A DNA stretch of 64,000 nt from Domibacillus sp. PGB-M46 (GTDB lineage Bacteria; Bacillota; Bacilli; Bacillales; Domibacillaceae), in contig NZ_JAKGCR010000002.1 of NCBI RefSeq assembly GCF_022668875.1, positions 1 to 64,000 on the forward strand, written 5' to 3'. The translations under genes were made by a program, and so were the position numbers. A model generated the notes under the pieces. That model was not told the DNA's origin. It was given only the letters and a program-made list of their open reading frames with translations, and made no database searches. Of the stretch, positions 40,808-52,866 are shown one piece after another (position 1 is the first letter of the stretch; each line of letters opens with the position of its first letter).

Positions 40808-41749
40808 TTAGTCTCCAAATACAGCACCGGCTTGAAGGAATGATCCTGAACCACGCAGGTAATCGCGTGCACTCATCCGTTTTTTTCCTGCCGGCTGCAA
40901 TTCTGTTATTTTAAGCGCTGTTTCTGAACCGGTCGCAACGACAATGCCGTCTTCTTCAAGAGCAAGTACGGTGCCGGGTGCGCCGCTTTTGCCCGCCGTT
41001 TTTTCACTTTTCCATACTTTCACGACTGCCTCATTAAGAGTGGTATACGCAACCGGCCAAGGGCAAAGCCCTCTTACCTGATTGTACAGTTCTTCTCCCG
41101 GGCGGCTCCAGTCAATTTTTTCATCCTGACGGCGAATATTAGGCGCAAATGTTGCTTTTGCCCCGTCCTGGGGGGTCCGCGAAGAAGTGCCTTCGATGAT
41201 AGCCGGGATGGTTTTAGACAGCAAATCCGCACCAACTGCACTTAGTTTGTCGTGCAGGGTGCCTGTGTTGTCATCTTCCTCAATGGTCACAGCCGCCTGT
41301 GAAATAATGTCCCCTGCATCCAGTTTTTCAGCCATATACATAATCGTGATGCCTGTTTCTTTTTTTCCCTGAAGGATCGAATAGTGAATCGGAGCACCGC
41401 CTCGAAGTTCCGGCAAAAGAGAGGCATGAACATTAATGCACCCATAATTTGGCGCCTCAAGAAGGGCATTCGGCAAAAGCTGCCCATATGCTGCCGTAAC
41501 GACTAAATCAGGCTTTAAGGCGATAATTTCATCGAGCTCGGCCGACTTCGACAGCTTTTCAGGCTGCAAAACCGGAAGCCCATGCTCTAGAGCTGCTGCT
41601 TTAACCGGCGGCGGCGTTAACACTTTTTTACGGCCTACAGGTCGATCGGGCTGTGTGACCACAGCTAGGATTTCGTAGCCGTCTTTGATGATCTGCTCAA
41701 GCACCGGCACGGAAAAATCCGGGGTTCCCATAAAAACGATCGTGGTCAC
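40808..41749 (-). CDS. fmt: Methionyl-tRNA formyltransferase
   Basis: Formylates initiator Met-tRNA using 10-formyl-THF. [14 protein letters not shown] opens the Rossmann domain. The active-site stretch is [20 protein letters not shown], with the catalytic Asn-His, and the Asp lies in [10 protein letters not shown]-terminal OB fold follows. 313 residues. GTG start overlaps the def stop by 4 nt. It is paired with def, as in most bacteria. Confidence 0.97.
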   Translation of the reverse strand: MTTIVFMGTPDFSVPVLEQIIKDGYEILAVVTQPDRPVGRKKVLTPPPVKAAALEHGLPVLQPEKLSKSAELDEIIALKPDLVVTAAYGQLLPNALLEAPNYGCINVHASLLPELRGGAPIHYSILQGKKETGITIMYMAEKLDAGDIISQAAVTIEEDDNTGTLHDKLSAVGADLLSKTIPAIIEGTSSRTPQDGAKATFAPNIRRQDEKIDWSRPGEELYNQVRGLCPWPVAYTTLNEAVVKVWKSEKTAGKSGAPGTVLALEEDGIVVATGSETALKITELQPAGKKRMSARDYLRGSGSFLQAGAVFGD

Positions 41750-42231
41750 TCTTCATCCGCTCCTTTCAATTCCTCAGCCGGAATATATTTTTCCACTTTA
41801 GATGTAAATAACACGCCGTCTAAGTGATCCATTTCGTGCAAAATAGCCCGGGCCAGAAATCCGCTTGCTTCAAACGTGTAAAACTGGCCTTTGACGTTTT
41901 GAGCTTTGATTTTAATTCGTTTGGGGCGGGTTACTTCCCCGTATAGATCAGGAAAGCTCAAACATCCTTCGATATCTGTCTGGCTGCCCTCTGAAAAAAG
42001 CAGCTCAGGATTGATTAACACAATTAAGCCATGCTCGTCTTCAATATCTACAATGGCAAGGCGCATATCTTTCCCGATTTGCGGGGCAGCGAGGCCGACG
42101 CCGTCCGCTTGAATCATGGTTTCCTGCATATCACGCACCAGGCGCTTTAATTTACTGTCAAATTGTTTAACCGGCTGGCATTTTGTTTCTAAAATGTCGG
42201 CTGGATGTTTAACAATGGATAAAATCGTCAT
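41746..42231 (-). CDS. def: Peptide deformylase
   Basis: Removes the formyl group from nascent proteins. The three motifs are [17 protein letters not shown] (metal Cys) and HEMDHLDG (two metal His and catalytic Glu). 161 residues; this is the Def-like 160-residue form rather than the longer DefB. ATG with AGGA upstream, 14 nt after priA. Confidence 0.97.
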   Translation of the reverse strand: MTILSIVKHPADILETKCQPVKQFDSKLKRLVRDMQETMIQADGVGLAAPQIGKDMRLAIVDIEDEHGLIVLINPELLFSEGSQTDIEGCLSFPDLYGEVTRPKRIKIKAQNVKGQFYTFEASGFLARAILHEMDHLDGVLFTSKVEKYIPAEELKGADEE

Positions 42232-42245
42232 TGCGTTCCTCTTTT

Positions 42246-44642
42246 CTACATCAGTACATATGGGTGAATATCAATAGATACAATAAGCCCATTTGATTTT
42301 CCTTGTTTTGCATAATGCTCAAGCACCTGCTTCAACACGGTGCCAAGCTTTGGTTCACGTTTGTATTTTATCAAACATTGCCACCGATATCTATTGTTGA
42401 TCCGTGAGATCGGTGAAGCGACAGGGCCAAGCACAACCGCCGCTGGAGAGAGCTCCGGCTTAATATTGGCGGCGATTTTGCCGGCCTCGCTTGATGCGGT
42501 GATCGCTTCTTCATGGCTGACTGTAATAAGCGCAAGAAAATAAAATGGAGGATAGCCTCCCGCTTTTCTCACTTGCATCTCCTGCTCGTAAAACGCCTCG
42601 TAATGCTGATCAGCGGCAAGCTGAATGCTGTAATGCTCCGGCGTATAGGTTTGAATCACCACTTCACCCGGCAATGTATGCCGGCCGGCCCGTCCGCTTA
42701 CTTGCGTTAAAAGCTGAAATGTTTTTTCTGATGCACGAAAATCCGGCAAATGCAGCATCGTATCCGCGCTTAAAACACCGACGAGCGTAATATCCGGAAA
42801 ATCAAGCCCTTTGGCAATCATCTGCGTGCCGAGCAATATATCAGCTTCCTTGTCAGCAAAGCGTCTCAGCAGCCGTTCATGGGCTCCTTTTGTACCGGTT
42901 GTATCTACATCCATTCGAATAATCCGCGCTTCCGGCAGCAGTTTTAAAAGCTCTTCTTCTACTTTTTGTGTACCTGTGCCAAAATGGCGGATATGTTCAC
43001 TGCCGCATTCCGGGCATACGTCCGGCGACAGCTCCTCATGGCCGCAATAATGGCATTTCAGCTGATGGCGGTGACGGTGATACGTCATTGACACATCACA
43101 GTTGGGACATTCCGGCACGAATCCGCAGTCACGGCACATAATAAAAGAAGAATATCCACGCTTATTTAAAAACAGGACAGTTTGTTCTCCTTTTTGAAGG
43201 CGGTCTTTTATTTTTTCAAATAAGTTTCTAGAGAACATAGACCGGTTTCCTTCCCGCAGCTCTTCACGCATATCGACAATATCGACGGAAGGCAGCGGGC
43301 GGTCATTGACACGTTCGGACAGCGCCAACAGCTTGTAAACCCCTTTTTTTGCCCGGGCAAAGGATTCCAAAGAAGGAGTTGCACTTCCTAAAATAACCGG
43401 ACATTGATAGTAACCGGACCGCCAAATAGCCACATCACGCGCATGGTAACGGGGATTTTCTTCCTGCTTATAGCTTGTTTCATGCTCTTCATCAATAATG
43501 ATTAGCCCGATGTTTTCGAACGGGGCAAAAACAGCGGAGCGGGCGCCCACAACCACTTTTACTTCCTTGCGGCTGATTTTCCGCCATTCGTCATATTTCT
43601 CACCCGTAGACAGTCCGCTGTGAAGCACCGCCACGTCATCGCCAAACCGCTGTTTAAACCTGTCCGTCATTTGGGGCGTCAATGAAATTTCTGGAACGAG
43701 CACAATCGCTTCCTGTCCTTTTTGAATGACTTCGCTGATGGATTGCAGATAAATTTCTGTTTTCCCGCTTCCGGTTACACCATGAAGCAGAAAGGTTTCT
43801 GCTTTGTTTTCTTTTATATTCTCAATAACAGGCTCAATCGCCGCTCTTTGAGTGGGTGTCAAGTCAAGCGGCTGATCTGGTTTAAATGTCCGGCCGGCTA
43901 AAGGGTCACGGTATGTTTCTTCCTGCTTCTCTAAAAGCAGCCCTTTTTCGATGAGTGCTTTTGCAACAGCAGATGAAATACCTGTTTCCTTGAGCGAGAT
44001 CCATTTTCCTTCTGTTCCTTGAAAAAGCTGGAGAGCCTCCGATTGTTTTATGGCATTTTTCGGCATAGATTGAAGGGTTCGGGCCAGCTCTTCCTCAGAT
44101 AGCGGACATTGAACCATACGAATCGTCTTTTTTCGCCCTTTGCTTTTCACAGAATAAATTACATCGAGCGACCCTTTTTTTACTTCCTTGCGTATTTGGG
44201 CAAGCGCACCTGCCTCGGACGCTTCTTCCCATGTAATTTCTTCACGGTCTCCAAAAAGGGAATGGGCTTCCCTGCTCAGCGCGCTGTGACCGGTTATGCG
44301 GATATGCTTTGCATACTTGGCTTTCATCGCAGCCGGAAGCATTGCCTGCAGCGCTGAAATTTTAAAGCATAACGATTCGGCTGTCAGCCAGTCGGCGAGT
44401 GAAAGCAATTCTTTATTTAATACCGGAACAAGATCCATTGGTTCTACAATCGGCTTTAGCTTACGGCTTTCCGGCTCTTCTTTTACATCCAGCACAAACC
44501 CCTGCACATGGCGCGGGCCAAATGGGACGATCACCCGCATACCCGGCTGAATCATCCCTTCCCATCTGGAAGGAATTTCGTAGTCAAACGGGCGATCCGT
44601 CTGGCGGACCGCGACGTCCACGACGACAGAAGCGATATTCAT
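42246..44642 (-). CDS. priA: Primosomal replication restart helicase PriA
   Basis: Reloads the replisome at stalled forks. The N-terminal 3'-end-binding domain (~1-200) is followed by an SF2 helicase: Walker A LLHGVTGSGKTEIY and motif II IIIDEEHETSYKQE. Zinc-binding cysteines lie in CRDCGFVPECPNC and CHYCGHEELSPDVCPECGS. QVSGRAGRH marks motif VI. 798 residues (805 in B. subtilis). ATG overlaps the coaBC stop by 4 nt. Confidence 0.97.
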   Translation of the reverse strand: MNIASVVVDVAVRQTDRPFDYEIPSRWEGMIQPGMRVIVPFGPRHVQGFVLDVKEEPESRKLKPIVEPMDLVPVLNKELLSLADWLTAESLCFKISALQAMLPAAMKAKYAKHIRITGHSALSREAHSLFGDREEITWEEASEAGALAQIRKEVKKGSLDVIYSVKSKGRKKTIRMVQCPLSEEELARTLQSMPKNAIKQSEALQLFQGTEGKWISLKETGISSAVAKALIEKGLLLEKQEETYRDPLAGRTFKPDQPLDLTPTQRAAIEPVIENIKENKAETFLLHGVTGSGKTEIYLQSISEVIQKGQEAIVLVPEISLTPQMTDRFKQRFGDDVAVLHSGLSTGEKYDEWRKISRKEVKVVVGARSAVFAPFENIGLIIIDEEHETSYKQEENPRYHARDVAIWRSGYYQCPVILGSATPSLESFARAKKGVYKLLALSERVNDRPLPSVDIVDMREELREGNRSMFSRNLFEKIKDRLQKGEQTVLFLNKRGYSSFIMCRDCGFVPECPNCDVSMTYHRHRHQLKCHYCGHEELSPDVCPECGSEHIRHFGTGTQKVEEELLKLLPEARIIRMDVDTTGTKGAHERLLRRFADKEADILLGTQMIAKGLDFPDITLVGVLSADTMLHLPDFRASEKTFQLLTQVSGRAGRHTLPGEVVIQTYTPEHYSIQLAADQHYEAFYEQEMQVRKAGGYPPFYFLALITVSHEEAITASSEAGKIAANIKPELSPAAVVLGPVASPISRINNRYRWQCLIKYKREPKLGTVLKQVLEHYAKQGKSNGLIVSIDIHPYVLM

Positions 44643-45844
44643 TTTTCCTCACCCATCCGCCCGGCTGCTTCCTGCAGAATACGGAATGCTGCTTCTTTTT
44701 TGGTCATTTTCTCAAAGTCCTGGTGTGTGCCGTCACGGTGGAAGATCGAGATAATATTCGTATCACCGCCGAAGCCGGCTCCCTCCTGCTTGACATTGTT
44801 TGCCACAATCATATCTGTGTTTTTTGATTCAAGCTTCCTCTTTGCGTACGTCTCTACATCATTTGTTTCAGCCGCAAAGCCAATTAAAAATTGGTGTTCT
44901 TTTTGTTCGCCAAGTGTTTTTAAAATATCCTTCGTCCGCTCAAGCTCAATTGTAAGCGCACCGTCCTGCTTTTTCATTTTATTGTCAAATACAAAAGCAG
45001 GGCGGTAGTCTGCAACAGCAGCCGTTTTCACAACAATATCCGCATCAGGATAAACGCACATCACTTCCTGAAACATTTCTTCTGCACTTTCTACCTGTCG
45101 GATGGTTACACCACCAGGAGGCTTGATCGCTACAGGTCCTGAAATTAACGTAACATCTGCCCCAAGTTCCCGTGCTGCTTCTGCCACTGCATATCCCATT
45201 TTGCCTGTTGATTTATTGGTGAAAAAGCGCACTGGATCGATCGCTTCACGTGTTGGCCCTGCTGTTACGACAACTCGTTTTCCTTGAAGAATCTTTTGTT
45301 CGTCTTTAGCGAAAAATTGAGCGGCAAGTTCTGCAATCTTCTCAGGCTCTTCCATCCTCCCTTTCCCTGTATATCCGCAGGCAAGATAGCCTTCACCGGG
45401 TTCGATAAACCGGCAGCCGAACGACCGCAGTGTTTCCATGTTTTTTTGTACAGCAGGGTGCGCATACATATTTACATTCATGGCGGGTGCAATCCACCTT
45501 GGCGCTGTACCGGCCAGGAGAACAGTTGATACCATGTCGTCTGCCAGCCCGTGAGCCATTTTGGCAATGATATTTGCGGTTGCCGGTGCCACAATCATAA
45601 GGTCTGCCCAGTCTGCAATATCAATATGAGCAATTTTAGCGGGATCTTTTTCATCGAATGTATCGGTATATACCGGTTCACCAGACAGCGCCTGAAAAGT
45701 GACCGGCGCTACGAACTTCTGGGCGGATTCGGTCATGACTACTTTCACATGAGCACCCGCCTGTTTCAGCTTGCTCGTTAGTGCCGCCGCTTTGTAAACT
45801 GCTATGCCGCCGCTGACGCAAAGCAAAATGTTTTTTCCGTTCAT
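44639..45844 (-). CDS. coaBC: Bifunctional phosphopantothenoylcysteine decarboxylase/synthetase CoaBC
   Basis: Two steps of coenzyme A synthesis. The N-terminal flavin decarboxylase (CoaC) has LCVSGGIAVYKAA and the FMN/substrate block PAMNVNMYAHPAVQKNM. The C-terminal synthetase (CoaB) has VVVTAGPTREAIDPVRFFTN and STGKMGYAVAEAA. ATG at 45844 gives 401 residues (406 in B. subtilis), with GGAGG 8 nt upstream. Confidence 0.97.
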   Translation of the reverse strand: MNGKNILLCVSGGIAVYKAAALTSKLKQAGAHVKVVMTESAQKFVAPVTFQALSGEPVYTDTFDEKDPAKIAHIDIADWADLMIVAPATANIIAKMAHGLADDMVSTVLLAGTAPRWIAPAMNVNMYAHPAVQKNMETLRSFGCRFIEPGEGYLACGYTGKGRMEEPEKIAELAAQFFAKDEQKILQGKRVVVTAGPTREAIDPVRFFTNKSTGKMGYAVAEAARELGADVTLISGPVAIKPPGGVTIRQVESAEEMFQEVMCVYPDADIVVKTAAVADYRPAFVFDNKMKKQDGALTIELERTKDILKTLGEQKEHQFLIGFAAETNDVETYAKRKLESKNTDMIVANNVKQEGAGFGGDTNIISIFHRDGTHQDFEKMTKKEAAFRILQEAAGRMGEEK

Positions 45845-45882
45845 TCCCTTTTCCTCCGTTCCAGTCAACTCTTTATGCCAAT

Positions 45883-45891
45883 ATGATAGCA
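45883..45891 (-). promoter_or_regulatory. Extended -10 promoter candidate for coaBC
   Basis: TGCTATCAT (TGn plus TATCAT, -10 at 45883-45888) lies 39 bp upstream of coaBC and directly after the rpoZ terminator. No good -35. Confidence 0.4.
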
Positions 45892-45894
45892 TAC

Positions 45895-45928
45895 AAAAAG
45901 AAAAGGCCGGTATTCGCCGCCCTTTTCC
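45895..45928 (-). terminator. Terminator after rpoZ
   Basis: A stem of ~10 bp with one mismatch (GAAAAGGGCGG with CCGGCCTTTTC) is followed by five T on the minus strand. Confidence 0.7.
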
Positions 45929-45939
45929 GCTTTCCTTAT

Positions 45940-46166
45940 TTACACTTCGTCTGAATACGTTTTGTTCTCGTCTTTCTTTTTCATGACAAGCTCATCCGCA
46001 TAAATCTCTTCAAGCGCTTTTCCGACAAACTTGTGCGACCGATACGCTCCAAGCGCGCCTTTTCCTTTGTTTTCCTGCATTGAACGGGCGCGCTTTGCAG
46101 CTACGCTGACCAATGAATATTTAGAATCGATTTTTGTTAGTAAGTTATCAATAGATGGATATAGCA

Positions 46167-46167
<1 letters not shown>
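45940..46167 (-). CDS. rpoZ: RNA polymerase omega subunit
   Basis: Stabilises the beta-prime subunit. It opens [20 protein letters not shown] and has the conserved [11 protein letters not shown] and [11 protein letters not shown] helices. 75 residues (67 in B. subtilis), with a charged C-terminal tail. ATG shares one base with the gmk stop (TAATG). Confidence 0.95.
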
Positions 46168-46790
<623 letters not shown>

Positions 46791-46795
46791 TTACT

Positions 46796-47056
46796 TCACA
46801 ATCCTTCCTCAGCATCCTCATCTTTTAGCGCCGCACGATTTGCCACCGTTTCCGGCTGAACAGCAGACAAAATAACATGATGGCTGTCTGTTAAAATGAC
46901 CGCACGTGTCCGGCGGCCAAATGTGGCATCGACGAGATTTCCTTTTTCACGCGACTCTTGAACGAGCCGCTTCATCGGTGCCGACTCCGGGCTGACAATC
47001 GCTACAATCCGCTCTGCCGAGACAACACTGCCAAATCCAATATTGATTAATTGCAT
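46796..47056 (-). CDS. remA: Extracellular matrix regulatory protein RemA
   Basis: DNA-binding activator of biofilm matrix genes, forming ring-like oligomers in B. subtilis. Very conserved core: [20 protein letters not shown] and [20 protein letters not shown]. 86 residues from the ATG at 47056; a TTG three bases earlier is also possible. In B. subtilis it lies between yloC and gmk; here yloC is missing. A TGATATAAT promoter is just upstream. Confidence 0.94.
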   Translation of the reverse strand: MQLINIGFGSVVSAERIVAIVSPESAPMKRLVQESREKGNLVDATFGRRTRAVILTDSHHVILSAVQPETVANRAALKDEDAEEGL

Positions 47057-47106
47057 CAATCTTGATCCCCTTTGTCACGTTTCGTCCGTTTTTGCACACT
47101 CGAATT

Positions 47107-47115
47107 ATTATATCA
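47107..47115 (-). promoter_or_regulatory. Extended -10 promoter for remA
   Basis: TGATATAAT gives a perfect TATAAT (47107-47112) with TGn. The TGA is also the stop codon of the upstream small gene. The -35 is weak. Confidence 0.5.
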
Positions 47116-47361
47116 TAAATGTTGCTTTTCCTGCTCGATAAATGCAAGAACCTCTTCTTTTTCTTCAAAGGGGGTTGAAAGCCGGAGCTCAGTTTTCATT
47201 TTTTCTGTTTCCAATAAAAAGTTTTCCTGCTTTAGTTTTTCCAGTTGCACTTGTTCTTTAATCATTTTGTATTGCAATTTCATTTGGCTTCTTTTATAAG
47301 ATGTAAAAATGGCAGCAAGAGGGATTGAAAAAATCATAACTACTGCGACCAGCTCTGTCAT
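47113..47361 (-). CDS. Small single-pass membrane protein with cytoplasmic coiled coil, unknown function
   Basis: An 82-residue protein I do not recognise. The N-terminus is hydrophobic (MTELVAVVMIFSIPLAAIFT, ~1-20), suggesting one membrane segment with the short N-terminus outside. The remainder is a charged, probably coiled-coil helix (KMIKEQVQLEKLKQENFLLE). The overall plan resembles PspB-like membrane adaptors, but no homology is claimed. ATG with AAGGGG 6 nt upstream and a plausible promoter (TATACT at 47397-47402) support expression. It occupies the place of yloB-yloC between rqcH and remA. Function unknown. Confidence 0.75.
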   Translation of the reverse strand: MTELVAVVMIFSIPLAAIFTSYKRSQMKLQYKMIKEQVQLEKLKQENFLLETEKMKTELRLSTPFEEKEEVLAFIEQEKQHL

Positions 47362-47439
47362 AATATGCCCCTTTTCTGTATAAGTTTGTCAAAACGAGTA
47401 TACAGCAGTTTGAACGGTTACAAAAGAAATGTCCTCAAA

Positions 47440-47469
47440 TTTACGAAAGACCCCATCCCATGGTAAGAT
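47440..47469 (+). promoter_or_regulatory. Promoter for rqcH
   Basis: TTTACG (47440-47445), 18 bp, TAAGAT (47464-47469) with an extended TGn. It is divergent from the small membrane-protein gene. Confidence 0.5.
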
Positions 47470-47505
47470 GAATAAATATGTTCGTTCAAAAAGGGAGTAT
47501 GAATC

Positions 47506-49209
47506 ATGGCATTCGATGGACTATTTACAAAAGCAATGGTAGAAGAATTAAAGGAAGCCTTGACAGGCGGCCGAGTCAACAAAATTCACCAGCCATTTAA
47601 AAACGAAACCATTATGATCATTCGGGCGAGAGGCAAAAATAACCGCCTGCTTTTATCTGCCCATCCGTCTTATGCACGGGTACAGCTGACGGAAACCGTT
47701 CAGGAAAATCCATCTGAGCCGCCGCTTTTCTGTGTAATGCTGCGCAAGCATTTAGACGGTGCTATTTTAGAAGACATCCGCCAGTTTGGCCTTGACCGGA
47801 CCATTTGTTTTGAATTTAAAGGAAAAAATGAAATCGGAGATATTTCCTACAAGCAGTTGTACGTGGAAATTATGGGCCGTCACAGCAATATTCTTCTTGT
47901 TGACAAGGAAAAAGGAACGATCATTGACAGCATCAAGCATGTTCCCTCTTCTATGAACAGCTACCGGACCATTCTGCCCGGAGCAGCATACGTAGAACCG
48001 CCTGCACAAAACAAGCAAAATCCGCTGGCTGCTGATAAGGAAACCATTCAGCGTGCTGTAGATTTTAATGCAGGGAAAATTGCCAAACAGCTCGTGTCAG
48101 CGTTTGAAGGCTTTTCTCCGCTTATCAGCAATGAAATTGTCGCCCGCGCCGGCCTTGCTAACCGTGAAACAGTGCCAGCTGCGTTTCTTGACGTGATAGA
48201 TCCTATAAAAAAAGCTGCGTATTCCCCTGTGATGATTGAAAACGGCGACAAATCATTTTTCTATATGATGGATCTTTCCCACCTAAAGGGAGAGCGTACA
48301 TTCTTTGAAACGGCTTCTTCGCTCTTAGACCGGTACTATTTCGGTAAAGCGGAGCGTGACCGTGTACGCCAGCAGGCAAACGACCTCGAGCGTTTGATCG
48401 GAAATGAGCTGCAGAAAAACCGCACCAAAATCGGTAAGCTGGAGCGCACTCTTCAGGAAGCGGAAAATGCCGGTGAGTATCAGCGCATGGGCGAGCTGTT
48501 AACAGCCCATTTATATGCAGTGAAAAAAGGCATGACAGAAATTGACGTTGTAAATTATTATGATGAAAACGGAGCAACAGTGACGATCCAGCTTGATCCG
48601 CAAAAAAGTCCGGCTGACAATGCACAAAAGTACTTTTCACGTTATCAAAAAGCAAAACATGCGATTGTAGCGGTGCAGGAGCAGATCGAAAAAACAAATG
48701 AGGAAATTCAATATTTTGAAGCCCTCCTTCAGCAGCTTGAATCAGCTTCTCCACGGGATATTGAAGAAATTCGCGAGGAGCTCGCTGAAGAAGGCTACTT
48801 AAAAGCACGGCATATCAAGAAGAAAAAGAAAGTGGACAAGCCGGTCATTGAAGAATATATGGCCACAGACGGAACGCTTATTTACGCGGGTAAAAACAAC
48901 CGCCAAAATGATTATTTAACGAATAAAGCAGCACGCCGGGATGATATCTGGCTTCATACAAAAGACATTCCGGGATCGCATATTGTGATTCGTTCAGACG
49001 ATCCGTCGGAGGAAACGATTTTAGAAGCTGCCATGATTGCTGCCTACTACAGCAAAGCAAAAGACTCTTCTTCTGTTCCAGTTGACTACACAAAAGTACG
49101 CCACGTAAAAAAGCCGTCCGGTGCAAAACCCGGATTTGTGATTTACGATAATCAGCATACGGTGTATGTTACCCCGGATGAAGGGAAAGTCATGAAAATG
49201 AGAAAGTGA
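47506..49209 (+). CDS. rqcH: Rqc2 homologue RqcH (YloA), ribosome quality control
   Basis: Binds stalled 50S subunits with peptidyl-tRNA and directs alanine tailing of truncated peptides. The N-terminal NFACT-N domain (MAFDGLFTKAMVEELKEAL) includes the essential Asp-Arg pair in FGLDRTICFEF (~97-98). A central coiled coil (~280-440) precedes NFACT-R (DDIWLHTKDIPGSHIVIRSD and KVRHVKKPSGAKPGFV). 567 residues (572 in B. subtilis). ATG with AAGGGAG. It is one of only two plus-strand genes. Confidence 0.96.
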   Translation: MAFDGLFTKAMVEELKEALTGGRVNKIHQPFKNETIMIIRARGKNNRLLLSAHPSYARVQLTETVQENPSEPPLFCVMLRKHLDGAILEDIRQFGLDRTICFEFKGKNEIGDISYKQLYVEIMGRHSNILLVDKEKGTIIDSIKHVPSSMNSYRTILPGAAYVEPPAQNKQNPLAADKETIQRAVDFNAGKIAKQLVSAFEGFSPLISNEIVARAGLANRETVPAAFLDVIDPIKKAAYSPVMIENGDKSFFYMMDLSHLKGERTFFETASSLLDRYYFGKAERDRVRQQANDLERLIGNELQKNRTKIGKLERTLQEAENAGEYQRMGELLTAHLYAVKKGMTEIDVVNYYDENGATVTIQLDPQKSPADNAQKYFSRYQKAKHAIVAVQEQIEKTNEEIQYFEALLQQLESASPRDIEEIREELAEEGYLKARHIKKKKKVDKPVIEEYMATDGTLIYAGKNNRQNDYLTNKAARRDDIWLHTKDIPGSHIVIRSDDPSEETILEAAMIAAYYSKAKDSSSVPVDYTKVRHVKKPSGAKPGFVIYDNQHTVYVTPDEGKVMKMRK

Positions 49210-49231
49210 GCGCACCCGCTCACTTTCTTTT
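49203..49231 (+). terminator. Rho-independent terminator at the end of rqcH
   Basis: A perfect 10-bp stem (49203-49212 with 49217-49226), loop CACC, followed by CTTTTT. The rqcH stop codon lies within the 5' arm. Confidence 0.85.
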
Positions 49232-49753
49232 TATGTGTCGATCTAAAATCGTTTGACGACGGTTCCATCTTCCTCTATAAAGTCCCGTCGGCGTACCGCC
49301 ATTTTTTACAATGGTTTTAAAAGACCCGATATTGTCTTTGTCGCAAACAACCAAAACCCGCTCGATACCGAGGTCTCTTGCTTTTTGAAGTGACAGTCCA
49401 AGCAAGGAAGCCGCCATAGCCCTTTCGTTCAGAAGGCCGGATACCGTAACCGACGTGCCCGCTGCTGTTTCGCAAAAAAGGTGTTAAAGCATGGTGGATG
49501 TTGATAACGCCAAGGACTCGCTTCCTTTAATCAATCAGCCAGTAGGTGAATCAGGCACCCATCCGGCTGGAATACGGATGCCCTTTTCATTGTCCCGCAG
49601 AAACTGAAGCATTTCTTCAAAACGGGATGGATCCCGTTCAATCACCGACGGTATCATCTTTTCACCGCTTGCTTCCCATTCTTCATAAAACGAGCGGTAT
49701 TCTTCTTTTAAATGAGAAGAGGGATTTATTAATTTTATCTTGTATTCTGCCAC
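49231..49753 (-). pseudogene. Decayed GNAT-family N-acetyltransferase
   Basis: Three reading frames together give a recognisable GNAT acetyltransferase of about 175 residues. The N-terminus (YKIKLINPSSHLKEEYRSFY to AGWVPDS) starts from a GTG at 49753 with GGAAGGA. A frameshift near 49546 moves into YWLID, then a TAA at 49527-49529, then KRVLGVINIHHALTPFL and GHVGYGIRPSERKGYG. A second frameshift near 49415 leads to LSLQKARDLGIERVLVVCDK and IGSFKTIVKNGG. A third near 49278 gives EEDGTVVKRF, a TAG at 49243-49245, IDT and the natural TAA. At least three frameshifts and two nonsense codons, so it is a pseudogene, not a sequencing slip. Confidence 0.85.
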
Positions 49754-49806
49754 ATCGATTCCTTCCGCCGATAAAATTGACACGATTATATCATATTTTT
49801 CCAAAC

Positions 49807-49836
49807 AAAAAAGCGGCCGTGATCAATCACGGCCGC
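49807..49836 (-). terminator. Terminator of the pyr operon
   Basis: An 11-bp, very GC-rich stem (49813-49823 with 49826-49836) is followed by six T on the minus strand, starting 7 nt after the pyrE stop. Confidence 0.92.
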
Positions 49837-49843
49837 CTGGAAA

Positions 49844-50470
49844 TTAGTTGATGCCCCATGCATCGGGCGCCTGTTTCCATTTTTTCAGCGTTTCGATATC
49901 TTCTGTTTTTACGTAGTTCTTTTCAGCAGCAACTTCAATCAGTGCATCATAATCACTTAGCGCAACAGCTTTTAATTCTGCTTCCGCCAGGCGTGCATCT
50001 CCTTTTGGCAGTCCATATGTAAAGATGGCTGCTACGCCTAAAACGTCACATCCTGCTGCACGGAGCGCCTCTGCTGCTGTGATCGCGCTGCCGCCTGTTG
50101 AAATCAAATCTTCAATGACGACTACTTTTGAGCCGGGCTCCGCTTTTCCTTCAATCTGGTTGCCTTTGCCATGCTCTTTTGCTTTTGAGCGCACATAGCA
50201 CATTGGCAAATTCAATACATCTGAAACCCAGGCAGCATGCGGAATGCCTGCTGTTGCAGTGCCGGCAATGATTTCTGCTTCCGGATATTCTTTTTGGATC
50301 AGTTCTGCCAGTCCAGCAGCGATCTTTTGGCGCGTTTTCGGATACGATAATGTTAAGCGATTATCGCAGTAAATGGGTGATTTCATGCCGGATGACCATG
50401 TAAACGGATCATTTGGCTGTAAAAAAACCGCACGGATTTCGAGTAATTCTTCTGCAATTTGCTTTTTCAT
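49844..50470 (-). CDS. pyrE: Orotate phosphoribosyltransferase
   Basis: Joins orotate to PRPP to form OMP. The PRPP-binding motif is [20 protein letters not shown], with a catalytic-loop lysine stretch [15 protein letters not shown]. 208 residues (216 in B. subtilis). Last gene of the operon, 1 nt after pyrF. Confidence 0.97.
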   Translation of the reverse strand: MKKQIAEELLEIRAVFLQPNDPFTWSSGMKSPIYCDNRLTLSYPKTRQKIAAGLAELIQKEYPEAEIIAGTATAGIPHAAWVSDVLNLPMCYVRSKAKEHGKGNQIEGKAEPGSKVVVIEDLISTGGSAITAAEALRAAGCDVLGVAAIFTYGLPKGDARLAEAELKAVALSDYDALIEVAAEKNYVKTEDIETLKKWKQAPDAWGIN

Positions 50471-50471
50471 T

Positions 50472-51178
50472 TTATGCTTGTCCTCCCCAGAGTGCTTTCA
50501 CATGTTGATAGGCTGCAACCGGGTCGGCTGCTTTTGTAATCGGGCGCCCTACTACAATCATCGTTGAACCGATTTTACGCGCTTCAGCCGGATCCGCAAT
50601 ACGCTTTTGATCATCTGCCTCCCCGTCTTTTAGGCGAATGCCAGGTGTTACTTTGTAGAATGCTTCCCCGCACGCTTCGCGAATAGCCGCTGCTTCTAAA
50701 ACAGAGCAAACCACTCCATCACAGCCGGCTTCCTGCGCTTTTTGAGCATAATGGCGGACGGACTCCCCGAGCGGAACCTTGATTAATTGATCCTGCTGCA
50801 TCGCTTCTTCCGATGTCGAAGTCAGCTGCGTAACCGCAAGCAGCACAGGCCGGCTGCCTTTAGCACCTGCATCCAGGCCTTCGCGGGCACGCTTCATCAT
50901 TTCAACTCCGCCGGCTGCATGGACATTAATCATATCGACCCCAAGCGCCGCCAGGCCTTTCATGGCTTGTCCTACTGTGTTAGGAATATCATGAAGTTTT
51001 AAATCGAGAAAAATACGGTGATTCATTTGTTTCAGCTGTTCAATAATGAACGGCCCATTTTGCAAGTAAAGCTCCATCCCTACTTTTACGTAAAGCTGCT
51101 CTCCGCGAAAGGGCACAAGAAATTGCTCGGTTTCCTGCCAAGTCGGGAAATCGAGTGCAATAATCGGTTCTTTTTCCA

Positions 51179-51179
<1 letters not shown>
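50472..51179 (-). CDS. pyrF: Orotidine 5'-phosphate decarboxylase
   Basis: Final step to UMP. The active-site motif Asp-x-Lys-x-x-Asp is in [16 protein letters not shown] (~60-70), and the phosphate-binding [17 protein letters not shown] loop follows. 235 residues. ATG shares one base with the pyrD stop (TAATG). Confidence 0.97.

Positions 51180-52862
<1,683 letters not shown>

Positions 52863-52866
<4 letters not shown>

Noticed and set aside
48203-48808. 201-codon minus-strand open frame
   Set aside because: Antisense to rqcH, with unusual composition and no recognised motif.
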